From Tetmemena sp. SeJ-2015 (Eukaryota > Ciliophora > Spirotrichea > Sporadotrichida > Oxytrichidae): 64,000 nucleotides of DNA. The DNA is taken from the NCBI GenBank assembly GCA_027382625.1, contig JAJKFJ010021923.1, positions 1 through 64,000 of the forward strand, in the 5' to 3' direction. The position numbers were made by a program, and so were the translations under genes. The notes under the pieces were generated by a model. That model worked only from the letters and a program-made list of their open reading frames with translations. It was not told the origin of the DNA and did no database searches. Positions 44,010-55,028 of this stretch are shown here, in pieces; within the stretch, counting starts at the first letter, position 1, and each line of letters starts with the position of its first letter.

Positions 44010-47000
44010 ATGGGATGCGCATCAGCAGTAAACAGGCACGAAGAAGATGATCCTACGGGCCAAAGAATTATTCGTATTGATTTAGGTTCAATCAAATCCA
44101 CAGCTACTCCGAAGAACGAGATCTTAATCAATTTATGAATTTGTATTTCTGTTATCTCACTAATGAAAATGACTGAACAACTCTTAAAGGTACTGGAAGC
44201 GCTGTGTGAAGAGGACAGATTTAAATTCGAGAAATTCGAAGATCTTATTATCAATAACACGACTCGATTGGAAAGAAAACAAGATGAAGTCACATATCTA
44301 TTGAGTGTAGCAAAAGAGCTTATGCAGGTTTTCGGTGATAATGGAAATATTCTGAACTTATGTTTCGATCTAGTAAATCATCTTGTAAGTTAGAAGCAGC
44401 ACTCCCTTCTTCTAAATTAACCCTCATATGATTACTTAGACATAAGAGTAATTCTTCAACATATCTTATTCCTATGATGAATATATTATCTCTAATTTTA
44501 TATAAACCTGTGGATTAATTGACCTATTTTTAGGGAAAAATGCTCGAATTAAATTAGAAGACTTTTTCAGAGAAGGAGCAATGGTACTATCGATATTCTT
44601 ATGTGCTGATATCTGAAATATCAGAGTTCAGAACAATCTTGGGCTATATCCTTGAAAACGGGTAACTGAAATAACAATATGCGAGAAAGACAGAGACAAT
44701 ATATCTCTACGCATGTATATTAGGGACCATTCGTTTTCTTGAGGTAAAATATTTTAAATCTTGTAATTACTTCTTCATAGGGTATAAGCTGGGGATATAG
44801 CGTCTTCTTGATGCATCAATAGCTTGATACCGATCATGTTTTAGCTACCAAAGTGCTGTTAAACTTAATGATGCGACTTAAACAGCACTTTAAGGAAAAT
44901 AAGGCATTTGTAAATGCATTTTAAAATGATAAGCCCGCTGCCTACCAAGCAGAATTCTACTTTAAAAGTGTCCTTAGTTATAGCTCTATAGAGAAACTAA
45001 TTACTGAGGGAGTAGATTCTGCCTCTGGTAAAAAAGATGAGCGCAGATGGCAGAATAACTAATTCCTTTCTAATCAAGTATTTAGGAAAACCTATGTGCA
45101 TGCTAAGAAATAAATGGACGATTGGCTTCGCAAAGTCTAACATTCAGATGTGTCAGTTGCGCATTTGAAAGCTTACAAATCTATTAAAACTTTTACTCGT
45201 AGTACCTTGAGGGATCTTAAGAACCCCTCAAATAAACAATCAACTTCAGATGGCGATCAAAGTGGAAGGCCGCCTACTTTTGAGATTGATAACTCACCAA
45301 ACATAATGGTATTAGTAGGAGCAGAATAAGATACCAAACTAATTGTAGAGTCGTTTCTATAAGCAAATATTAAGACGAGGACGAAGTACAAGTGCTGCAT
45401 GCTTCATCACTGCGTGAGAGAAAATAAGATGACTCATGATGCTTACTATATTGCGAAGAATATCATTTTCTCTATCATGCGAACAATTCCCTCTCTGAGA
45501 AATTTCATCAAACTTTAAGAACATAATGTAAGTCTCTCAAATGTCTTTGATTACTATAAAAAATGATTATCTATATTATTCAGAATTTTAAACTCTTTTA
45601 AAGTTTGTAAAAGAGATGGTTCAAACTTTTGACCAGGAAAGACTAGACTTACAAAAAGACTATCCCGAAGTATTAGTCAAATTTTTCAAAGTTCTGAAAG
45701 AAATTAAGTTAGACTACAACATTTAAATCCTTATTTATTATGCAAATAAAGCATAAAGATAAAAATTGATTGGACTATTTATCACAGGGCTTGAAAATTT
45801 ACTAGAGTACAACAAACTTGAAAGCGTAGTCTATCTGCTCCGTTGTTGCTCTTTATACTTTCCGAACTTTATAAAACTCATTGTTACAGTTGATAGATCT
45901 AGTGTAATAGTGAATGTTTTACCATAATCTATCTTTAATTTAATTAATGGTAGTCCAGGAGCGGGACTAAATTAAGGACCTATACCTCTATCAAGCAATT
46001 CTCAGAGAAAAAAGGGAGGAGAAGAGCATTTCCAGAAGATACTTAAGATATTGAGCACTGAAACTATCGTCAAAGTCAATGACAGTGAAGTATTCCTTAA
46101 TGAAGGAAGGAGTTACATTAAATATTGTGAACTCAATTTTTAATAGACATGGACTTTGCTTTAAGTTTTGCTCAAGGACAAGCAGGAGCAAACTAAAATT
46201 AAAATGGAAGTAAGGATGAAGATGCTAGAAGAACATCTGTTAGAATGGAAGATGGAGCAACTGAAGAGACAAAAATTAACTCAACTGAAAATAACTAAGC
46301 TTCTATTCAAGTAGCAACTCTTAAATCAAACGTAGAACTTTGCCTTTAGAGAGCGGAGTTAATTTGATATACAATGCTCTTTATTTTGTATGAATACAGT
46401 TAAGCTATAGAAGGTGTATAGAAATGATCCATGGCATATATCGAGGTGGGATAAATCCAAAAGATAATTAGCAAGTTAAAGACTATCTCATGAGCTTTTA
46501 GTCTGAAGATTAACTCTTCAAGTCAACACTAACTTAAGCCTTCTCTATGAATTAAGAAGTTTCAACTTTAATTCTCAACAGTTTTAATTAGATAGATTTA
46601 AGCCATACGTTTTTAACAGCTTGTCTTCACTTCATGGGCCGATTCATTTGGAGACTTTTGTTCGCATTCATATGCATAACAAGACAGAATATGAGCAGCA
46701 TTAGTCAGCTGAGGCAGAGTTTAGAAGGATTCTTAAAGTCATTGCAAAAGGAGATATCCTCTTTCTTACAAATTCCCAAGTCCAAAAGATTAATGCCAGA
46801 GCAAGCTCAGATGAATTACTCGAAAATAATAAAACCATCCTCTGTTTAAAGCTTATAAGATTTATTCTTGTTCAAATTTTATCTTAAAAAGCGAAAGTAG
46901 TTGCTAAAGGAAGTCCTGTGGACTAATTTTCAAATAAAATTGGACAGAAGTAATTTCCACGAGCTAGTGTACAAATACCATCTTTAAACTTTCGAAAGTG

Positions 47001-50000
47001 GAGAGGTAGAAAGTGAATTCGAAGATTTAGATTCCTATTTCAGAATTTACGTCTATAGACATCTATCTAAGACTTCTGCATGTGCCAAAGTTTTCGCTCC
47101 TCTAGAGAATTTATTCTGCGTTAAAAATATTTACAAGCAAATACTTTACCACCGCAGCTATGGTCGGTTTAGAAGCAAGCTAGCAGAAATGATTGATAGC
47201 ATCTATATTGATAGAGAAGAGAAAAATTAGTTGGTTTAATTTACCAACATCTTATACCTCATAGAGTAAACAATTAAAAATGAGCCTCTAAACTTTCTTG
47301 ACTTTTGTACCTAAACTATGAAACCTGTTAAATGTTAAAGGCTTAATTTTTTTAAGAATAGCTAAGAGGTAGAATTTTAGGAGAGTCCTTGAGCGAATTT
47401 TTAACAGACCTACGTTTTGATATCACAAGTGAAAATATCTGCTATTTCAAAAATTTCCATCATGCACTTAGAGAAAATCCTCGTATCGACTAAATTATTA
47501 AACTACCAAGATGTACAGTACTTAGAATAAAGTTCTTTCTAGATAAGAAAAGAGTGTTGATGACTTTATCAAATGGGCTTTTACTCGTATATAGCTTGAT
47601 AGATTATTGCGTTCTTAAAGTTTTTGCCAATAAATTTGCCATCGTGGATAACATAAAGATCATTGATGACAAGTACATCATAACTTCAGGTATTGATCCA
47701 AAGATTCGCATATGGAACATGGAAACTGAAAAAATTATAAGCGAGTTTGAAGCTCATTCATATGCTACTACTCTCATGCAAATCATGAAAGAATTCGTCT
47801 TTTCTTATGGATCTGATCTAAGACTTATCAAATAAATTCCTAAATGCCTTTAAATATACTCAAATTATTTTGTTTAGTTTACAATTTCAAAGATAAAAGG
47901 CTAGAAGGCTAGCTACAACTGGAGTCACCAGTGACTGCTATGAAATTATTGAAGACTCTTGAGGAACATCATAAACTAAAACTAGCAATCGGACTCGAAA
48001 ATGGAACTGTAGCCTTATACGATTTGAATCTGAATTAGCTTCGACAAGTATCCTTGAAATCCTCTAATGAGGAAATAATCTAGCTCATCAACGTTTCAAA
48101 TACAGAGTTTCTCTGCTTTACTAAAGAAGGAACTATCTCGATAATGAATAATTCTACACTGGAAGAGGGCAAAGGTGGAAGTATCTTTAACATTAAAAAT
48201 GAAGATTACATAGACTTGATACTAATTAAGTCAAAGGAATTTTTCCTCTTTACACTTGAGAGGTAGAAGATAGAGTTCTATTCAGCTTCCAGCTTCAAAC
48301 GTACAGATTCTTGGGACTACTTCTTCGAAAGAGATTTAATCTGCTGTGGTAAATACCGGTTGCTATTTTTTCCCTTTCCGCGCCTGATCAGCATTGGACG
48401 TTGGGTTTTTGCGGTGACCTTTGGGAAAACCCGCTGATTTCAGGTCGACATCAGTAGAGCTAGATTGGCAAGACCACGTAGAGATCCTCCTCCATCTCTA
48501 TAAAGGGAGGTAGTGCGTCATCACTAACTAACTGAAGATGGGCTTTCATGGTGACGTGGCACAACTGATCAAGGAGTTACGCCTGTGAATTACTTTAAAT
48601 CGATTAAGTATTATATGCCCGTTAGGGGTTCTTAATTCCTAATAAATTAAATTAAATGAAATTAATCTGCTGTGATAAGAATAAGGAAGGTAGCAAAATA
48701 TTTGTTAGTGACAAAGCTGGATATACAGTGCTTTTCAATTTCCTGAAAAACCTTGACCAAAATAAGGAAAACTTAGTTCCTTGCAACAGAAGTAAGGATT
48801 TTAAGATTTAAAATAAATTTAGGGTACGATCCTGTGGTTTGCATCGAAGTCACAGAGCGCTTAGAAACTAATAGCATCATATCTTGCTCTCAAGACAGGG
48901 ACTTGCGCATTTGGAGAAGAGATAATGGAGTTTTCACAAAGAAGTATGATTTGAGTTCTTTCACTGGAGAAAACATCACAGCCATGAAACTGGGTAAAGA
49001 TGAGAACATGCTCTTCTTAGGTTCTAAAGATATGAATGTATATCTAATAGACATTGCAAAGGGAAAACTTTGTGTCGTTTATGAAGGTCACTGGAGTAAG
49101 TTTTATATTTGCATTTGATCATTTATAGACCGAGTGACTTAAATTTACACGATTCCTAATAAAGATATTCTCATAACGATAAGTGAGAGCAACATAAAAG
49201 TGTGGGACTTGGAGTACGATGAGTGCATTAAAAACATGAATGAGCATAACTCAGCTATAGTCTATATCGCTTAAGTTAGTCCAACTTCAGCAGGAGGACT
49301 TCCGATAGGTGGACTTGGAGGGGGTGAAGAGGAGCAAGTAATGACGATTGGTCAGTCCTTTGAACTGAAATAATGGAACTACGTTACTGGAAATATCTCG
49401 CAGGCTCACGAAATAGAGCTCAATAAAGACAAGAAACAGCTTAAGAATATGCATGTGGTATGCTGTGATGTAGTTCAGCAAGACATGGCATATATAGCTC
49501 TAAATACAAATGAAATAAATGTCTACTCTATCAAAGAAAACAGAGTCCTCTATTCCTTTATATCCTACAATCATTTATTATCAAGAATATCATATAAATA
49601 AGCTAAAATAAACTTGAATGATGAGTAGATCATATTCTTGAATGGTATAAAAACTGAGAACGCAAGTTACTTAGTTGTTGTAACTAGAACTGCCTTGAAG
49701 TTACTTTTTTTTAGCATATTTTTATAAATTAAAACTGCCTGTGTACTTTATCTGGTAGGAAAAGAATAAGTGAAAAGGCTTTGCTCTTACTTGGTGAATG
49801 CTCGCAAGAAGCCAAAGAAGAAGAAGCATGACAATAAATACTCTTACAATGTTCGCTACTATTTCACTTCAGCAAAGGTCACCGCTCTTCATTTAAATTT
49901 TTTCACTTACTTATTTTTTAAGAGCTCTTTTATCAGCAGGCCAAAGTTTCACACCTAGCTAAAACCCCTCAGGCCCTTCAGGTGCTGCTAAGAGGATGCT

Positions 50001-50387
50001 TTCCAAAAATTTGAACTAAAACAATGCCAATCTAGTAGGTGATGATAATAACTTACTCAGTGGCTCTAAGAACTAATTAGGAGTAGGAATGGATGATGAA
50101 GGGTAACCTCTCTTGGGTAAATAGAACAACTCAAGTAGTTATACTTTGGAAGATTAAGAGTTATAGAAATATTTTCAGTTTTAGTTTAGCAATTTTTATT
50201 GGGACATGGCAGCAATATGAATGTAAGCGCACTAGGAGGCAGAGAAGGTGCAGCTAGTGCCTAGAGCAATTATAACGGCACCAAAATTGTAGACACAATG
50301 GGTACTCGTATCAAAGATACTGTAGTTCTAGTTTGTTTAGGTGATAGTAGGGGATTTGTACACATGAACCACCTCATTCTAAAATGA
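44010..50387 (+). CDS. very large protein with helical N-terminal part and C-terminal WD40 repeats
   Basis: Start ATG 44010 gives MGCASAVNRHEEDDPTGQ; the Met-Gly-Cys start fits N-myristoylation plus palmitoylation, suggesting membrane anchoring. A long helical region follows (LLKVLEALCEEDRFKFEKF; QLDTDHVLATKVLLNLMMRL; LKEIKLDYNIQILIYYANKA; KLAEMIDSIYIDREEKN), loosely reminiscent of the armadillo/RIH regions of IP3/ryanodine receptors but without proof. From about 47400 WD-type blades appear (GIDPKIRIWNMETEK; LAIGLENGTVALYDLNLN; SCSQDRDLRIWRRDNGVF; ITISESNIKVWDLEYDE; SFELKQWNYVTGNI). C-terminal NGTKIVDTMGTRIKD to TGA 50385-50387. Introns: 44385-44533, near 44743-44779 (37 nt), near 45530-45584, and 33 nt near 49095-49127. 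IESs at 44125-44160 and 48336-48661. A one-base shift near 47370 otherwise splits it into two genes, so a two-gene reading remains possible. Confidence 0.6.
44125..44160. other. IES, pointer TAAT, 36 nt
   Basis: TAAT at 44125-44128 and 44161-44164. Excision joins ATPKNEIL to MKMTEQLLKVLEALC; the retained insert contains an in-frame TGA at 44136-44138. Confidence 0.75.
48336..48661. other. unusually long, GC-rich IES, pointer TTAATCTGCTGTG, 326 nt
   Basis: A 13-base perfect repeat (48336-48348 and 48662-48674) flanks an insert in the WD-repeat gene. Precise removal joins FFERDLICC to DKNKEGSKIFVSD. It is about ten times longer than most IESs here, and its first 250 bases are clearly richer in G and C than other IESs, followed by an AT-rich tail. 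It has GT at its left end, but splicing does not restore the frame the way pointer excision does. Confidence 0.8.
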
Positions 50388-50620
50388 GTGAGTGAGTGAG
50401 CTAACTTAGAAAATTATTTTTAAAGCAATAAATAAATCAGCATATTCTTCCATTCGTAAACAAAAAATAGAAATTAAATGCTAAATTATAATAAAAATTA
50501 AGCCTTTTTCAAAAAAATAATACTTTAAATAAATTTGATGTTCTCACAAAATGCTTCATTGAAAAAGTATGATGGACTATCTATCATTAATCCCAAATTC
50601 TTCTCAAAGGTTCAAATAAT

Positions 50621-53110
50621 TCAAATCAAAAGCTAGCTATCAATGAAAGAAGAAGCGGCATTCTAACTCAAATGTTTCTAAGAATAATTGTCATTCAAAG
50701 ATTTCACATCCTCCTAAGAAAGTCTTTACAAAAAGATGTCCTCTTTTTCTTGCTGCCCATCTTGTTAAGTCTGAACCTGCACAATAGAGTCCTTTTCTCT
50801 ATTCTGGCTGAAATTTTGATTGGAAAGACTGCTTTCATCAGCTGTAGTACACAAAGAATCAGTCTGCTTTTGTTGCCCAGAGAAAAATGATTGAGGATTC
50901 GTAGCTAGAGTTAGTTTGGCATCAGAGGAATTATCGCAAACTTGCTCATTTTCATTCTTGGATTCATCATTCCTCGTCGAGGATAAACTTTGACTCAGGC
51001 TCTCATTCTCAATCGCTTTTTCCTGTGAAAGAAGGCCTTTTAAGCCTTCAGGTAAAGTGACATTCTCACTTTTCAGCAAATGAAGAAAGTCAGGGTCTAC
51101 CAAAATGTTTCTGAAGGTCTCTTAATCTTGAGGCTAAAGGGCTTTGATTTGAGTGCTAATGTTCTCAGCGGTATCACTTTTGATATATTGAAGGAAAAGT
51201 AAGTGGTATTAGTTTGGCTGAGATTGAGGCTAGGCAATTTATTCAGATGAATGACTGTAATCAGAAGGATTTGAAGATGATTAGAGGGAAGTATTTTGAC
51301 AGCCATTAGTCTCAGGACATGATATCTGAGTCTTTAAGGTGGGCTACTTAAGTTGAAGATCTTGAGTGATAGTCTGATTTTAGATAGTCAAGCTCTGTTG
51401 ACTTGCCTGTTCTAAAGCCTAAGGGCATTAGACTTGCGTCAAACTCAAACCATGTTGAGAGTTGAATTGCTGAGTTTAATGAGAAATAATTGGAGGTTAG
51501 CTAAAATTATGAGAAAAATTAGCATAGCTTCCACAAATAGGTGCTTAGGAAGAAAACCCGGCTATTTGAGGCTAGATGAGAGGATCGTAGCTCCAAAGTT
51601 AATTTTGAGTTTAGCTAGTAAGCTGGATGTTAGGAGATATAAATTAACTTTAGATCTGGCCAATTGGATTAATGTTCTGATAGTTGCCAATAGTAGAGTT
51701 TAAGTGAGGATTAACCTGATACAAATTTCCTGTGAAATTGCTGTTGAAGTTTTCAAACGAAGGAGCAGATTAATTAATGCAAAATTCATTCTGTTGTGCC
51801 TGGGGAGTTTGTGGCACAGAAGTAGCTGCATCGTATATTTAGTTTGAGCTTGCTAAAGAAGAAGCATTTAAAAGAGGTGCATACTCATGTTTCTTTTAAT
51901 TGTAATCAGTTTTGTGAGAGTCTTGGGACGGCTGTTTCTGATCAGGTTTTTCAAACTTGTCTGATCTCTCATTCTGTTTTTGAATATGGAGATGAGGAGT
52001 CTGTTGATGTTGGTTTTGGTGATTAGCATGCTTGATTTTCATATTTTTGGAGAGCAAGCGCTTTCCCTGCATCTCTGTCATAGCTTTGTGACCTTCATCA
52101 TAGACAGCAAACTTCACAAATCCATAACCCTTAGACTGCTTAGTCAATGGATCATAAATAACTTTAGCTTGATTGACCGATGGATAGTACTTTTAGAAAA
52201 TATTCATCAAGGTTTGGTCATTCACAGTCGGATCCAAATCTCCAACATAGATCTAGAACTCACAACCTGACCTTCCTTGACTAGCCTCTCTCTAATTACC
52301 TCTAAAACCACCTCGTTCATTATGAAAGCCGCTACCTCTCTAAGAGTGAGATTTTGAATCAAAATGTCCACCTCTTGCATTAAAGTTACTTGAGTCTCCT
52401 CCTCTTGGTTAATAAGAGCTCCCTGTGGTGGCATTGTTGCTTACACTTCCTCCATGAGTTGCCCAGTTGAGTTTGAAAATTTTCCCTTGTGCATTCGGAA
52501 CAGGAGCGCCGTTCAAAGTAGTGAAGATACTTTTCGCGATGTCGTGGGACTAAAACTCAACAAAGCCAAAGCCCGCACCATTTGGAGTAGATCTGTAGTT
52601 GTTGTGATTCTTTATGAGCTTGACACTCACCACATCCGCAATCCCTTGAAACATTGATTTCACATTGTCTTCATTCATCCATGTTTCAATATCCCCAATC
52701 CATAGAGTTTTTGAGCCCTGTGAACTTGAAGAGGATGAAGTGTTAGAGTTTTAACTTTGATGATTTGAAGCTGCATGTTGTTGAGGTTGCGAGTTGATCA
52801 AAGTTTGAAGATTTTGCAAGTTCAACTAAGTTTACTGAAGAGCTTGAAAATCTTAGATAGGCATAGACTAAGGCCCCTACACTCCTGAATAGAAGCCAGG
52901 CTGTGCAGCAAAGTAATGAAATTAGGGTATCTAAGGTTGAGGTTGAAAAGGCATGGCATTGCCCAAATGTTCAGAGTTCAAAGCATGAGGTGGATACATT
53001 TAATAAGGGTTCTAAGGATTTAAGATCTGTGAAAACTATTAGGGATTAGAAAAGCCATGTTGTTGAATGAAAGTCTGTTGAGCTTGGGGAGGAAATTAGT
53101 TATTTTGCAT
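50621..53110 (-). CDS. two-RRM, glutamine-rich RNA-binding protein (RBP45/Nam8/TIA-1 type)
   Basis: A single uninterrupted frame of 829 codons from ATG 53110 (MQNNQFPPQAQQTFIQQHGF) to TGA 50621-50623, with no IES and no intron, and over thirty TAA/TAG codons that must be Gln. A Gln-rich N-terminus of about 130 residues is followed by RRM1 (RNP2 LWIGDI; RNP1 AGFGFVEF), a Gly/Arg-rich linker (NERGGFRGN), RRM2 (IYVGDLDP; KGYGFVKF), then a long Gln/Asn/Ser-rich C-terminus. The family binds U-rich RNA and acts in splicing or mRNA fate; the Gln/Asn-rich flanks suggest condensate-type behaviour, an inference. This is the cleanest proof in the window that TAA and TAG are read as Gln. Confidence 0.92.
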
Positions 53111-53452
53111 TTCAAATGAGCAAGAGAGTCTGAGAATTTTATCAAAAGCTTGAAAAGTAGGAAATTAAAATGATCAAATGAGAAATGAAAGAGAACTTCT
53201 AGTTTTCTTAATTAAGTTAATTATAAGATGAGTTCTCTGAAATGTGAAGAAATGTAGAATACTTTAAATATTCAAAAATGGTTGCGGAATGAAAATCTTA
53301 TTAACTTAGAGAATAAGAAAAGAAAATTTAATTTAATCTTAAGTTATCAGTTTAGACTATTCTCTATTTTGAAAATTTATGGCATTTATGATTTTTCTTC
53401 TAAACAACAGACCAGAACTACTTATAATAATCTTTCTTATTAATTTCTGCTT

Positions 53453-54644
53453 TCATTTTCTGAGTTGCTGCTTCTTATTGATGACAACGTTCTCAAGAGA
53501 TTGGAAGAACATCTTTTCAAAGTTCACAAGGGTATCTTGGTTCTCTGCAGCTTTGTATTTTAGATCTTTCTGAGTATGCTTGTAGTCATCAATTCGCTGC
53601 TCTTCCTCACTGACCTCATTTTGCAAGAACTGGATATACCCGTCTTTGTTGAAGTTGTCTAAGATGGATTGCACAGTCTCTCTCTTAAGTTTCTTAGAAT
53701 CGAAGTCACGATTGAGAGTGCCAAGTCCACCAAGACATCTCTACAGGTAATCAAGTTAAATACTTTGAGAATAATAGGTATTGCTGATCCTTGCAAAGTA
53801 CGACAAATTGAGAAGCCCAAGCGATAAAAGCCGAGTAGGGAGAGCACTCTGCGAAATCAGGGTCAGTTGCATCGATGAAACTCTTTTGCACTGCTTTGAT
53901 AGTGTTAAAGTGCTTGTTGATGACACCCTCTCTGATATCCTCAGCTCTAACTCTCTGCATCTTGAAGTTGAGACTCTCATGCTTTTCTAGGTAAAGCTCA
54001 ACATCTTTATTATTGCAACCCTCGGAGTTGCGGATGAGCCCAATAAATGCCTCCATCATGCGGCAGATCTTCTCAGGAGATCTTTTCTCAAGCAATTTGA
54101 AAAGCTGCTTGGTAAGCTTAGGAGTGATTTCCTTTTAAATGCGCTTCAACTCGTCTTTCTGTCTCTTGACATTTCCCTCAGCAGTGTTCTTTTAATCTTC
54201 TCTCTTCTTTATTTTCTCTTTCAAAGCTGCTATGGCAACATCTAAGCCCTGAACCTCTTTTTCAAAGTTTCTTCTTTGGGCGTCAAGCTATAGATATTAT
54301 TAGAATATAATTTGAAATGGCAACTGAAGTGCTAGAGCTAAGTTATTAGCAAATTTGCATTAAGTTTAACATTATTTAGGTTTCCACTCTTAAAATGATG
54401 ATGTGATGCAGTACTCAAATCTAAGTTGCTTTTTCTAAGAGACATTTGATTGACTTACCTATTCAATTTTCCTATTCTTAGCAGTGATCCTTTGTCTAAG
54501 GCTATCTGGCATGCCTTCCAAGTCTTCAGCATCCTTAGTGAGATCATATGCATATCTCATCTGAGCTTATTTTTCTTCTTGCCCCTTTGCCTTAAGCAGC
54601 TCAATCAGCTGTTGCTTGCTCATTGCTCTCAGTCTTTACTGCAT
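53453..54644 (-). CDS. coiled-coil protein, hypothetical, two introns
   Basis: ATG 54644 (MQQRLRAMSKQQLIELLKAK) to TGA 53453-53455. Exon 1 ends RQRITAKNRKIEQ at an intron of about 169 nt (GTAAGTC near 54459 to ATCTATAG near 54291). Exon 2 has LDAQRRNFEKEVQGLDVAIA, EEDQ-type coiled coil, then a globular part (SPEKICRMMEAFIGLIRNSE; NNKDVELYLEKHESLNFKMQ; DATDPDFAECSPYSAFIAWA). A second probable intron of about 61 nt near 53736-53796 joins SQFV to RCLGGLGTLNRDFDSKK, and the end is coiled coil again. No IES seen. Family not recognised; the conserved-looking middle suggests a defined eukaryotic family. It is head to head with the NEK gene, about 385 bp apart. Confidence 0.7.
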
Positions 54645-55028
54645 TTATTGCGATACTTGGGTGCCTAATTTAAAGAACTCATTAAAGAATTGCTTTCAAA
54701 GGAATGAGGATTAGGAGATCACTTTATGGCTTTAAAAATGAGATTCTGCAAAAGAGTTCGCTTCATTTATAAAATTTCTGCAAGATCTTGCTTATTCTAC
54801 TTACTCATAAATCTAAGCTCACAATAATGATCTTCATAAAATAAATATCAATGATTTATTAGACTAGATTATTGGTATTGACTCTTTGTAAACTATTTAA
54901 AATAAAATTATAATACTATACCCTTCTGCTTTATCTCCAAATTCTTATTACACTTTTTATAGTCATTACGTGCCAGATGTATAAATTTTCATGCTAAAAA
55001 TAAATCAAAGTTGGTAAGTTATAAGTAA

